Origin: Liolophura sinensis
Lineage: Eukaryota; Mollusca; Polyplacophora; Chitonida; Chitonidae
Reading direction: 5' to 3'
NCBI RefSeq assembly: GCF_032854445.1
Contig: NC_088304.1
Location: forward strand, 10,551,704-10,615,703
Length of the DNA: 64,000 nucleotides
How positions within the stretch are numbered: position 1 is the first letter of the stretch; each line of letters opens with the position of its first letter. This document shows positions 37,000-51,100 of the stretch, in pieces. The notes beneath the pieces are model-generated. The model saw only the letters and a program-made list of their open reading frames with translations, was not told the DNA's origin and ran no database searches. A program made the position numbers and the translations under genes.

Positions 37000-37900
37000 G
37001 AGAAGGTGGATACATATCTTTTACAGCCTTTGTTACATATGAGCCACACCTTTATTTTATGTATATTTTCTTCCAATAAGTTCGATTAACTTACTGGGAA
37101 TGCTAGAGTAGCTTAGCTCTCCAAGTCGGGCTCAACAGCCCTCCTCCCCCAGCCTGAATTGTGGTTTTGACAACTTTCACGGTTACTGCAGATTACCTAA
37201 TTACGCGACTCAGACAAAAAAGCTGAGACGGTATCATGAGCCTTTGTATGTTAGGAAGCAACCTAAACTGCATATAAAGAAAGTTTCATAAAGTTTCATG
37301 TATCCTGTAAATCCAAATCTCATTTTCGTCCTAATGGCGACCCCAAAACTTCATTTTTATATCAAGCCCCTTGTCCCAGGATCACAAGGCTGACGAAATC
37401 TCTTAACACACAGACTTGCACTTAACGTTTCCCCATGTTATTGGCTTAGCCGTGTAAATATTAACCAATCAGGCGCGAGTTATTTCTATAACCCATGAGA
37501 ACGCCTGTTTAGGCTGTCACATGAGGCACCCTTGTCCACCTTTTATACCTTTAATAAAGCTCGTCAGATAAAAGGGCCGTTTAGGTCTGTTTGCCCGAAC
37601 TGACTATCTGTTGTCTTTCCTTTTAATGTTTTTCGTTTACACTATGCTCTGAAAGCCGAACATCCAGAAATGCGAAGTGGCTCATGGACGAGTGCTTGTC
37701 TTTCACTCGCCAGGACACAGCAGATTTGGGCTCAATCCAGGTCTTGGACGAGGAATTTGTGGATTTACCCGTTGGCCTGCAGTGTTCGTGTGTGACCTTG
37801 GCGGCAAGAGGTCGCCGAGGCTTCTGTGGCCATTTGCGCTGTCTAACGTTCGTTGTAGACCAATTGTCTTCCACCAACATGACGTGAATATCTTTACGTC
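37000..37900. other. Convergent intergenic region, no clear gene
   Basis: Contains a relatively GC-rich block (37670-37890) with short open frames on both strands (to 116 codons). None has splice signals or motifs I recognise. Confidence 0.4.
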
Positions 37901-37910
37901 ACATGTTAGA

Positions 37911-38169
37911 ATTTTATTTATTTTATTTGATTGGTGTGTTAGGCGTACTCAAGAATATTTCGCTTATGCGACGGCGGTCAGCATTATGGTGAGAGGAAAC
38001 GGGGCAGAGCCCAGGGGAAACCCATAGCCATCCGCACGTTGCTGCTAGACGTACGGCCGGACAGGAAGCCAGCATGAGCTGGACTTAAACTCACACCGAC
38101 CGCATTTAAGAGAGGCTCCTGGGTTATTATGCTGCGTTAGCACGCTAAGGAACTGAGCCACGGAGGCCC
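37911..38169 (-). mobile_element. tRNA-SINE family 1, full length, reverse
   Basis: Tail, core and complete head ending 'gagccacggaggccc'. It is between the two convergent P450 genes. Confidence 0.88.
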
Positions 38170-38649
38170 TTACATGTTAGAAAGTTCTTTAGTAAATTGC
38201 CAAAGGTCAGTGCCCTCTCCCCGCTTCCCGATTTCTCAACCCATAAAACTGACTGTCGTCGTATCAATTAACTAGTTTACCTTCCTAAGTTTTTAACATT
38301 TTTGTCCATTTAAGAGGCTAGATTTCGTCTCTCTATACGTAATTATGTTACTCTCGTATACAGAGCGCCTGCGAATAAAGACCTGATTTACGTATACTCG
38401 GCATCCCTTAATAAAATGAAATGAATCAAGGAATCAGTAAATTAGGTTTAACTGAAGAAAAATGAATTCAGTCGCAACATATTTTACTACATGGAATAAA
38501 CCATTTTGAGACCATACCTTGATTACGCATGAATGTATACATGCATCTGGTTTGACCAGCTCGTGTTGGATAAGTAGCCTGGTTTCCTCCACGTACGCAA
38601 TGATATGGATACATCTATTCATCAAATCCAGATGAATCATTTTGTCCTG

Positions 38650-38965
38650 TGGATGACCTGGATCAGATGGTTGCATGGATGACATTGTTATAGGATCACG
38701 CTATTCTGTGATGACATGGCTCTGTGATGACATGGTTGTATGGATCACATGGTTGTATGGATCACATGGCTGTATGCATCACGTGGATGACCTGGATCAG
38801 ATGGCTGCATGGATGACATTGTTATAGGATCACGCTATTCTATGATGACATGGCTCTGTGATCACATGGTTGTATGGATCACATGGTTGTATGCATCACG
38901 TGGTTCTATATTTCAAATGGTTCTATGAATCACATGGTTTTGTGAGATCACCTGGTTATATGATC
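38650..38965. repeat. GATCACATGGTTGTATG tandem repeat
   Basis: Irregular units of about 17 bases ('gatcacatggttgtatg'). They are nested in a larger duplication, since 'gatgacctggatcagatggt' starts at about 38652 and again at about 38783. Confidence 0.85.
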
Positions 38966-39619
38966 ACATTGTTTCATTGAAATCACCCACCCTAAACTGC
39001 GATCATTTGATGGAAAAAAAATACAAACTGTTTCGATGTAATTAGATTTATTATAGATCATAAAATAGTTTATAAACAATTATATCATGTTCACTCTCCG
39101 GGTACATGATCACGCAACGATATGTCAACTTTTCTGGTACTTAAATATAGAAATAATAATTATATAAAAACGATTATAGTATGCTAACTATCAAATGTAC
39201 ACATGTATATGAGTTAGAATAATTTTCCCCTGATTAAAACATTTTACAGGAATCGATTGATTGATTGAAAATATGAATTTGGCCTTTCGAAGCCGTCATT
39301 TTACCGGAAGAACAGGGAGACCATAGATATCAAATGAATGATTATTGTTTAACACCGCTATCGCGGAGAAGCAAATCGGACGTAAAATAACAAAATATGT
39401 CTGCAAGGAAAAGTATTCTTCTGTCATCAGGTAATTATAATATTTTGCCATTATTTTTATTTTTCAACATTTAATTCTTCATCAGCCAATCTTGTAGAAT
39501 CGGCAAAAAACCTACGTCATGTAACATCATTTAGTATCTACACACAATAGTGAAATAAAATACTACAGAACAGGGATTAAAACAGCGCGGCAATTGTAAG
39601 TTTACTTCGATTAAAACCT

Positions 39620-39745
39620 TAATTATTCGTATAAATGCTTAATTTAGTACCACAGAATTAGATGAATTATACGCAGTGATGTTTATAACCATTTTATAGA
39701 TGTCACAGGTTTAAAATTACTCAAAATGCATATTGTCATCACATT
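39620..39745 (+). repeat. Dispersed repeat A, degenerate
   Basis: Matches the A tail ('gcagtgatgtttataac', 'aaaattactcaaaatgcata', 'ttgtcatcacattt'). Confidence 0.5.
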
Positions 39746-40123
39746 TGATAAACCAAAATCATTGTGCACCAATACCAAGCCTCGGAAACTTAGGGTTTGT
39801 TGACATCATTAATCGGACTAGGAATCATGGAATGCACAGGTAGTGACCAGACAGTGAAATATTTGTACAGAGAAGTTCCATCTACTAAAAATAAGCTGGA
39901 CAATTAGAGTGATCGATTCAGTATTGCGAGTTTTAGTTACAATGGAAAACCAAAGCAAAGGAAGGAGAACAAGCCACGCCTTCCTTTTTTTTTCTGCATG
40001 AAAATCTGCGACCAAAACGCTCTTCATCATCAATCTAATTTCTGTATATAGCGCGTATATATATATATATCTTTCTGTGGCAACATGTGTTTTACTTGGT
40101 CATCAGGGACTTCTGTTATTCCA

Positions 40124-43100
40124 CTATTCGTGACCACTACGAGACTCGATCTTCAGCCAAATCCCGTTCACTGGGTCGTTCAGTCCGATTTTTGTAAATT
40201 TTATAGGTACCTGGAAAAGAAGCAAAACAATCACTTGTAAATGTTCGGTGGTTTCTATTTATTTACTTTTATAAATTTAATTTCATTGGTGTTTCATGTC
40301 ATATCCTTGGTTTCTGTCTTTAGATTTTTTTTAGGTATCAACAAATTGTCGAAGAGTAAAACCTGCCTACGAAAGTGTCATAGTTGGATTTCTAAGCATC
40401 GAGCCCGACATTCCAACACCACTCACATTCCGTAAACCGGTTCCAAGTTTAAGCGTAAGACCATTTCCAGAATAACGTGTACAGCAGTTCCCACAGGAAT
40501 GTGTAAGAACTTACATGTAAACAGTAAATAAAGCTAAATAAAGTAAATAACAGCGTGTAAGGCAGAAGCAGTCAACACTTTTCACGATGTAGGGAAGGCT
40601 GTTGATATTCTAGGTATGAAATCCAATCCCAATTTCAAACTCGTCCGTGAATAATACCCAAATTGGATAAAATTACAGGCATCTCTGTCGCGCTTGGATT
40701 GCGACTGTTCATAAAAGGCATCGTGTTGATATGATACACCTGAATGCTTACATTGCCACTAGCTGAGCTGAATTAGATACTGCTGCTCGTGTCTCACTCT
40801 CTGTACTGTACGTCTTTAATTATGTTGTATTCCTGCATCAACCAGGATGTTAAATGTGTTGACAGCACAGCATTTTGAGTAATTCTAGACCAGTGACGTC
40901 TAATAAACTGCAATTAACTTCACTGATTTTTTTTACCTCATTTTTTACCTAAAGACATGGTGTTTGGGACTTGTAAATTGCTACTATTTACGCATTTACA
41001 ATGAACGGTTAGAATAATACTCTGACTGTGGTAAGCTGACAAGAGGTCGTATTTCACTGGTTACGTGAGACCATTTGCCAGCTATCACAATTTTCTCGCT
41101 GCTCGTGTCTTACTGTCTGTGCTGTACGCCTCTAGATATACTTATTGTGACAAACAGTGAAGGTTATCGATTGACCTGGTTTCCTTGACCCATAAACCTA
41201 ACCTCGCCCATGTAAGCCAAATGTTCTCTAGTAGTGGTAAAACATCAATCAAATAAATGATTTGATGTTAAAACTTTTGACCGGGATTATCTAAGATCTG
41301 TCAAAGAAGGCCGTTTGCTATGGCGGAGTCACACTTTCAATACGAGTTGAAACCATCGTACCTCAAGGGCTTGGCACACAGAATATGTGACACTTGATGT
41401 AGTGTCATGTCTGATGTTTCCAGCGTGGCGTTCCAGTGAGGCAGCACCGCGAATATATCAATGGAATCATGAAGAAAATCTTTAGCAAAACAAACTATCA
41501 CAAAAAAGCCTTTAATTGCATGAGCCACGATGAAAGAATAGATTTTTTTCCGGACCGTTGGTTCAATTAGTATCAAATCCAGGTCTTATACTTTAATCCA
41601 CTGTCAATAGCTCACGTGACTTACTTCGGTATCCACGCTCCTGACAAACCGAAACTTCTGCAGAATCGTTACGATCGCCATTTTGGCCTCGAGCTGCGCC
41701 AGTCTCATACCGACACAGTTTCTTGGACCGACGCCAAACGGCATGTAGACATACGGGTGTCTTTTAGCCTTCTCCTCAGGGGTAAATCTGAAAACGAGTG
41801 ATACTTAGGACGAAAATAGGACGGAATCATGCAAAGAAAAGCTGCCAACAGTTTTCACTGTTGTAGGAAAGACCCAAGGCATGTTTTGGGCGAGTCAAAA
41901 CAGTATTAAAATCGTCTACCATGCTAGAATATCAGTTGTCGATAACAAAATATGTATCTCAGTTTTGATTGCAACTGCTCTAATTCAACACGATAAATAT
42001 ACGCCCCTAGTACCGGGTTAAGTGGAATTAGACACAATCATGAAGCAGAGAGCCAAAGAATCTTAACGCTCTGTCCATATTGTCTTACAAGAAAATTATA
42101 CCCGCTGTAAAGTTATGAAACTTTGAGTGAAGGCGTTTGATGGAAAAACCTTGACATACTCAAGGTATTTGCAGTGTTAACTTGTGACGTTGGTTGAAAT
42201 CGTCACTCAACACCCAGGATCAAACAAATGCTACAAGGCGAGATATGTACACGCCATATGAAGGACACTTCGGTATATCGCTGTCTCAGTCGGGATAATT
42301 TACAACGTCCAAATTGAGAATATCCCCCTTGTTGTAAAGACTGCGAGAGAGGAAACCGTTTCGGCCTTTGTACAAATATAGGTCCTGATAAAATGTACCC
42401 TCTGGAGGCCACATTTGTTCGCATCGGATTACATATGTACTGTTGATATATGGTTCCCCGACTTTCACATAAATGTTGTTAATGAGAAATTCAAGTAACT
42501 CAGTGAGCATGGAAACATCCCAAGAATGGCAACCGTTGTACGTAGTTGATTTGAAGAAGGTTTTTTTTACCTTTGAGGTTAATGAAGCGGTGACCAGTTT
42601 TATTAAACATTGATACAATTTGTGATGAAATTCTATGAGAGTGGAGAAACCCCAAGTAGACATGTCCTTATACTGTAGCCGTATTTGAGCGTCTTGGTTT
42701 TCAGTGAGAAGTTTTAAGGTTTTGAAGAATATTTCTCTTCCACTAGGGTAGTCAGCAATACGTTGGGAGGAACCAAAACCCACGACCATTGGCAAGTTCT
42801 TGGAAGACCTTCCCATGTACGACGAAGAGGGAGCCTCCAGGACTTGAACGCAAAGTGTCCGCACTGGTGAGAGACCCAATGAAACAAGGAAATATAAATC
42901 GCTCTTACCTTTCCGGTTTGAATTTTTCCGGCTCTGGCCAGTGTTCCGGGTTACGGTGAAGATAGCCGACAGGGAACTGGACGGCCATGTCTTTAGGAAT
43001 CAGGTGCCCTTTTATAACAATGTCGTCTTTAGCCTCTCGAGTCGTTCTAGAAAACAACGAGAAGTAAGCGTTATTAGTGAGGACATAACTGTTGCGATCT

Positions 43101-45125
43101 TCTTAAAACTGATCAGATTGTTTCGAAAAGATTTACTCATATTTTCATTTCTTTTTTATAGCAGAAGGAACGATTTGATAAAGCTGACATTAGGTGGTTC
43201 TTGTTAAGAATGAGAACTGACAAGTTTTTTGACAAGCTGTTGCCTTGATGTGGCAGGATGAGAATGGACATGATTTCATTACGTCATTTTCTGGCAAGCT
43301 GATGTTACCAGGTTGTAGCTTGGGTATGAGGGGGTGGAGAGTAAGGAGAAGTTATCCATACGTCTCACATATGTCCGTTTTACATCACAGCTACCACTAG
43401 ACAAGTGTGACCTTTGGAGCCTGTGCGACGAACGTAGGCTTGTTCAGACTTAGTCTGACACTGATGTCCTCGCGCGATGAATCATTTCATCAGCATTCGT
43501 CTATAAAATTGTTTGAGGTGTTGGTTAGAATCATGTTGTACATACTTTTTTTAAAAAAGAGAATGTATGTGTGTAAAGCATAATCAAACACAAAGGTTGA
43601 GACAGAGTTTTTGTATTTCTGACTTCACTTCCTGCCTCAGTCATCACAGTGACCTCACTGATCACGGCGATGTTCAAGATTTCTCTACAAACTTTGATGT
43701 AAAGCGAACGTAGAATCCAGCGTATGCGTTATAAGGAGTACGGACGTTACCTGCTTGTGGCTGGAAACAACCTCAGCGTCTCAGACAAACACATGTCTAA
43801 ATAATGCAGATTGGTCACGTTGTCGTAGGTCGGCTTTTCCTAAAATGGAAACACAATGCTAAATTCTTTTTTTCACTTGAGTCACCAATTACAGGAATCC
43901 CATATTGTCTTAATTATCACAGATCAAAAAAAAAGACAAAAAAAAAACACAAATAAACCATGAAATGAAAAATATTTCAGAGGAAACAGTATATGTCAGG
44001 AATAAGTATTTTTGAGGACACAGTATATCTAATGAAACCGTATATCCAAAGAAACAATATACCTAACGAAGCAGTACATCTAAGGAAACAGTATTTCTGA
44101 GGAAACCGTATTTCTGCTAAATCCGTATATCTAAGGAATCTATATTTCCAAGGAAATTGCATACCTAATGAAATAGGAGAGGCCACTTTCTAAGGAAAAA
44201 GTATACAAGAAAAAGTATACATAAGGAAGCGTGCCACGCTCTACTTACTGATTCTGATTTCTCTTCCTCAACAGAATGCTGCAATTTTAAAAATTCTACT
44301 GTGTTTAGTCATTTACTGTCTAATGCAATCTGCTGTCAATATACTTCGTAAAAGACCTTTATTGTTAGTGTTCTTTTTAATTCTGCTGCCATGCCATCCA
44401 GAACAGGATCTGAAGTCAGTGTTATTTTTATTTCAAGGTGTACCTACTTCTGCCTAACTCCAGTCGTCATTGGTTTTCACCCATCCGTCACTCTTTTAGT
44501 TGCAAGATGATTTTGGTGCCTCATCTGTTATCAACAATGTGCAGCTCTCCCTAATTTAAAACTGACATTTTACTACAAACGTGAAAATTATACATAAAAC
44601 AGCCAAGTGTGTATTTACATCTGATGACTTTGTTCGATACGCTCATAGAATCGTGCAAATTTTTTTTCTTACTTCACCGATCTCGCTGTCGATTTCTTCT
44701 ATGACTTGTCCCTGACATTCGGGATGAAGAGCGAGGTTGTAAGCTAGCAAACTCATTGTTCCGGCCGTAGTCGCGTATCCAGCCACCAGGAAAATGAAGG
44801 ATTGTGCCATTATTTCGGCCTCAGTCAAACCTGTCACAGGAATAACAAATTTTATTCCTGTATCTCAAATTTCAAATCTCGAAACCATTGTTTAACGTCG
44901 GTTGGTTCACAACAAAACAACATTAGCCGAAGGCTCCTTATGCCGACAGGGAGAGTTTTAATGTGAAGTGTCACCAGCGTTATTGTTTTTTGTTCTTTAT
45001 TTCTAAATGGTCATAGGGTACTTTTTTTACTTTTACCCCATTACTCTTACAGACTGTGTCCAAAATGGTGATTACTGATTTCAGCTGGTTTCTGAGTATG
45101 AGATTTGCCGCTCATACTTTGACCC

Positions 45126-45156
<31 letters not shown>

Positions 45157-48100
45157 ACTTTCCTCAGTGTGACGTTTAGAGTTTCTAAATGTTATTCTTT
45201 ATTTAGAGTAGTAAATTACACGCCCCTAGCACCAAGGCTTAAGCAAAACTTGATAAAAAATGCAGTAATGTTACTTGAAATTTATTGGACGTCACTGGCC
45301 TAGAATTACTCAAAATACAGCAATCTGTGGATGGTCGTGGGTTTCCTACCACCATAATGCCGGCTGCCGTCGTTATAAGTGCAATATTCTTGATAAGAAT
45401 ATTTAAAAAACACCAATCAAATAATAAATAAATAAATCACATCACAGTGCTGTCTTCACATTTAACACGCCATAACATGAAAACAATACAAAGGCATGGA
45501 GAACGCCTTGGAGAATCTTACCCTTTCTTTGGTGTTTAATATTGTTCTCCAAATATTTTGCGTCAACCTTATCTTCTGACTTGTCGATGTCATCAGCGCG
45601 TGCGTCAATCATAAGCTGTAGGAGATCACGCCTTTTCTGTAACCACATATTAAAAAAAGCAAATTATTGGCATATGTATAATTGGTAAAACAAAATGAAA
45701 AATGAAAATATTTTTTTAAAATACAAGAAATTTATTTAAATATATATTTATTTACTTGTTTTAAGTTTTACGCCGTACTCAAGAATACATCACTTATACC
45801 ACGGCGACCAGAATTTTGGTGGGAGAAAACTGGGGAGAGCCGGGTGAAAACCCACGACCATCCCCAGATCACGTGACTACAGCCACGCAAAAGTTGAAGG
45901 GTGAATTTAGGTGTGACTGCTAGCAAATTCTTAAGTTTCAATCGGGGTAAAAAAAATCGCGGCCAATGGCTGAGATTGTAAGTGGTCGAACATGTAGATT
46001 TGGTGCGGTTATGCATTGATGTCAATTCTAACATACCTCCAAAAACTTTAACACTAAAAGCAATGGTGACGGTAAATGATAATCTGTACACACTTGCCAT
46101 CCTCGTCATAGACGCTGGGACGGTTCCATTTGGCTAATAAAATAGGTGAGGCGGAGGTGGGGGTTGTTTCGTGCTATCAGAACGTCTGTTTTCTTTAAAA
46201 TTTTACAGCTTCCATTTTCCGTGGACAAAGGCAAAATGAATTTACATATAATTGGTCCGGCAGTCAAGTTTCAAGGTGAAATATCTACCATTACCGGTAT
46301 CATGTGACCAATAAGCACATATCCCGTGTATGAGATATAAACAAGTGACATCAAATGACAAGCATTTGATATGAGTTTATACGAGTGGTACGAGTAGGCC
46401 TATATCTGGATAGGAGCAACATGGACAAAGTAATGTTTTTTCAAAGTCTTTTCACCGGTTTCACCAGCGACGGATTGCTGGTATTACAGGCAAGCGATGG
46501 GAGTGAACAGCTTGTGCTGGATGATGGCAGGCATCTCCCGTGATGCAGGACCCAGTGTGCGGTACACAAACCACTGTTTCCACGCCATTGCAGCCACTGT
46601 TCTGAGTCCAGCCTGAGGCGTTACACACAGCTAGAAGCCGTGTGAAGAAAACGTTGCCCTTTGAGCAATGATTTGTACTCAATCATTCTTTCCTCCCCTT
46701 TGTCGGATGTCTCTGTGGCTTGTGTCAGCGCGTCTTGCTCCATAGCTACCGTCACCCAGACACAGAGTGTGGCCCGAGTTAAAGAAGTTGTAGGCCTGAG
46801 CCTGTCGAAATCGGCTCCACATGGCTATCAAATTCTGGGCAACGCTACCATCTCAGGGAGCAACACAAAACCGAGTCCTATTTGGCGTAACGTACAGAAC
46901 AACGAATAATTCTGTAACTGAACAGGCAAAACGCTTATACAGAGGAAAGCCAATTCGGCGACAACGACAACAATGTGAATATTACGCCATTGATTTATGA
47001 TTGGCTTTTCCCTATTTGACTTGCGCTGAGACGTTGTCTTGATCCATATGTAACCAGCAGGACGTGGAGAAAATTGGCGTAATAGCAGATCAGTTATTGT
47101 ACGCAGGTCACACACAGAAGAAAGCCAGTCAGATTACGCCACAAATACGTCATGCTTATGTTGTTGTTGTAGTTTTAACTTTCTTAAGAGTTCCGCTAGC
47201 AGGCTTTCCGGTAGACACCATTCCGGTAGCCCAAGACAGGAGTTTCTACAAAAAAATAAACAAACTCAAAACACGTACAGCTTCTTGTTGCTTTCTTTGT
47301 TCAATGTTGCTCTTCACATCCCTCTTTATCACGTCTATCGTCTGCTGAGACTCCTTTGGCATGGAACTTATGTTGAAGTACTGCAAGATTCTGGCAACGA
47401 AAGGAAACACCACTGAAACGAAAACAAATTGTACACAGTCATTAAAGGAAACAGCACTGATGCAAGAACACAAAATTACATTATGTCCACAATGAAGGAA
47501 CAGCACTGACATATGAACACTGCCATTGGTTAATTTTTTTTCTTTAACTTATTTCACGCACTTCATCACGTGTATTGCACAGAATAATGAAGAATGTATT
47601 CTTGTAGTAAAATGCCGGTTTTAAATCAGTGAGAACTGCACAGTGTTGATAACAGGTGAGGCACCAAAATCATCTTGTAACTAAAAGAGTGACGGATGGG
47701 TGGAAAACCAATGACGACTGAGCTAGGCAGAAGTAGGTACACCTTGAAATGAAAGATTTTTAATAATACAGAATAACGGTACATGTACAGAACCGGAGAG
47801 GATCATATATACATGTAATAGGGGACCTCCGTGGCTCAGTTGGTTAGCGCGCTAGCGCAGCATTATGACCCAGAGTCTCTCACTCCAAGTCCAGTTCATG
47901 CTGAGTTCCTCTCCGGCCGTACGTACGAAGGTCTGGCAACAACCTGCGGATGGTCATGGTTTCCACCGGGCTCTGTCCGGTTTCCTACAACCACAATGCT
48001 GGCGACAGTCGTATAAGTGAAATATTCTTGAGTACGGCGTTAAAACACCAATCAAATAAATAAATAAATCGTATATAATAATGTAATGGTGTGATGGACC

Positions 48101-51100
48101 TTTAGATTTCGACAAGTGATGTTCATTGAGTTGATAATTCCTGTTATCCAATCCCACGCGAAGTGCTATTTGTACAATTGCAGATGTTTTCAGTATAATA
48201 TGTATATCTTACGGATAATAAAGATAAGGGGAGATGTTCTCCGATCTAGGACTTCTTTAGCAGCTGTGCAAACGAGTCATCCGGGTTCTTTAGAATACAG
48301 GAGTCAAATCCGAAAGCGGTTGCCGAGATGGCGTCCAAAGTGAAGGCTTGAAACACTCTGTACGATGAAATTGTCAGTAATTCATCGATTGATTGATGGA
48401 TCGATGGCCGATTAATTGATTGATTGATTGATTGACAAGGATTGAAAATCCTTGGCTCATTAATTTTTCACTTAAATTACGGCTTCCGGGTTTATGGGTG
48501 AAGGAAGTAAGAATTAAACTACAGCCCTAGACCCAGTACCCGACAAACCTCTTCCCTTTTGTCGAATAAATATCAACACCATAAAAATTTTCATCTCATT
48601 TCATTTCAATCTTGTCAGAAATTCACGTGACATGGCAAGGTTTGTTTTCGAACTTCATCAGCTTCCGAAGAAAACACTGACTTCGTGGGCACTGCCAGAG
48701 CACTTCGACACCACATCAGCTTTTTCTTTCTTTACATATTTATATACTCTTTCATTTATTACCAAGAACTATCCAAATATTAAATAAAGGCTGTGCTTAG
48801 ACTGGGAAAAAACTTCTTGTGACGTCAGAGTATCTAAACACCGGATATATAGTTCATAAAGTATATAATGTTAAACATCTGAATGTACGTAACTCTCTAC
48901 ACAACAAAAGTGAAATGAATAGGAAATATTCACAGCATGGTTTTCAGTTGTCTGTTTGATGAAGTTTCACTTTATTTTTTAGATTTCATTCATTTTTTGA
49001 TAACAAAGATGCTCTCGTTTAGGTATGAGATATATTCAGTGTCAACCAGGTGTATTCCACCATTGTCTTTCATGTCACATATTTGTCAGTTCTCAAACAA
49101 TACCAGTTAATCATAGAAGAGATTAACCCTTCATTTGATAGGTCATAACAGAGAAGAGCTAATTCTATCTACAGGCCTCCGCGGATCAGTTGGTTAGGTT
49201 GTTAGCGCAGCATAATAACCCAGGAGCCTCTGACCAATGCTGTCCCTGTGAGTACAAGTCCAGCTCACGCTGGCTTCCTCTCCGGCCGTACGTGGGAAGG
49301 TCTAGCAGCAACCTGCGGTCATGTGTTTCCCTAGGGCTGTGCCCGGTTTCCTTCCACCATAATGCTGACCGCCGTCGTATAAGTGAAATATTCTTGAGTA
49401 CGATGTTAAACACGAATAAAATAAATAAATAAAATACATAATTCAATCCATTGTTCGGACAACCAACTTATAAGAGTAAAAGTACAGCCCTTGTATTCTT
49501 GACGTAAATCTTTTTTTTTTTTTGGTTAATGTTTTAGAGCCGGACATTTTAGTTTTGATATTAGGAATCTCTGGTTTACCAAAAGTCTAACAATTCTCCA
49601 GACGGCACACCTGATCTAGATTTGTATATTTATATAGTAAAACCGCAGGATTACGAATATCTCAGATAGCTTAGATTTAAATCGGACTGTCTCTTCACTA
49701 GAAAACAGTTTACTACCATAAAATTGTGCTTTACATGTATCTTAGGATTTTTCTTCCAGTGCTTAGAACTGTCATGACGTTCATGGCGTTTAAGGTCAAT
49801 TATCAGCTATCAGTTATCAATTAACAATATGCTGAAAGTGAAGACTTATTCTGACTTATATATAAAGTCCAAGACAGTTTCGTGATCTAGAGACCAGGAC
49901 TTCCTCTCGCATCTATTGTACGACAAGAGAAATGATTTATTTTCGATAACAGAGACCTTTAATCAGATGTTAGAAGTTGTAACTTGTAACCTTAAATTAC
50001 AATTAGTATACCTTTTCTAGCTTGAATTACAAGTTACAATTTGTAACATCTAACTAAAGGTCTCTATTGTTAACTATCCATATATGTTCTGGCCAATATC
50101 CCAGAAAGGCCTTGCATATTGTGTGTACATATCTCGACAGATGCTAGAAACCGTATTAAAACCGACACATTTAATCTACATCACAAAACATCAACTTTGT
50201 GAGTTATACCGGCCATTAATAGCAATTTACGATCATGTCGTGGAAGATATATGAAACCATGTTTTGTATTGAAGTATGTGTCTAAGTTCGCAATTGGCAC
50301 TGCAGTGATTGACATCTATTTGACATCACTGGTCTAGAAATATATTAACCTTTCAATGGATAAATATAAAGTGTTCGAAACTGCTGACCATTTCTACTTC
50401 CCGGTGACTATCTTTCGTCAAACTTAAATATATATTTTTAAAAGATTGTGATGTTAATTTTAAAGTTAATTTAAGTTAAATTAAACAAACTGGTCTTAGG
50501 GAATTTGACTTTGGACCTTCATTTCTGGTTGACGGATTGAACTTAGCTGTTGCGTTATTTCTTATTTTGTACGCCTTCTCAGACTTGAGGAATTTCTTGG
50601 ATTAAAGTTTATTTAATATTGACAAAAATGCCTGTATAAATGTAAAGCCTTGGTCAATACATGTCTGACACCAAACCTTCATTTACAATCTGTTATTTAT
50701 TCTAAACACGGGGCTGTTTTAAGAATCTCAAAAATGGAAATTACAAATTCTAAGCTTGGTGAAGTCACCATGACGTAAAATTTGCGCGTGTGTGTGAATG
50801 TGGCTAGCAACCTGTTCGATGGTCCTGAGTTTTGTCCCATCCTAATGCTGGCCACTGTCCTGAAATTGACAGTAACACCAAATCAAATAAATAAATACAA
50901 AGAAATGTACAATTATTGGTCTAAACACTTACTCTCTGACGTCCAAAGCTTTCCCCACGCTTGGAGCGCTCAGCGATAATGTCCATCAAGTTAGCTGTAC
51001 AGTTTTTGAAGTAATGGAACCATCTGAAAAAGACAACATGGTTTTTGTTTCTCGTTTTTTCAGATCAAGGCAGCTCACCGACTGGTATGTAAAGCAGGAG

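Noticed and set aside
37623-38027. Overlapping frames on both strands in a GC-richer block
   Set aside because: No motif, splice support or repeat-protein similarity is recognisable, and one frame runs into a SINE.
41337-41576. Possible terminal exon of P450 copy 2
   Set aside because: The frame does not match the conserved end. The segment at 40124-40210 matches copy 1's last exon in phase, length and sequence (NGIWLK-ESR).
46461-46909. Frames on both strands in intron 8 of P450 copy 2 with several Cys codons
   Set aside because: Briefly considered as a nested Cys-rich gene, but there is no signal peptide and no di-cysteine pattern as in galaxin.
47818-47900. Possible tRNA gene
   Set aside because: The A-box and B-box-like segments belong to the SINE head and continue into the SINE core, as in the other family 1 copies.
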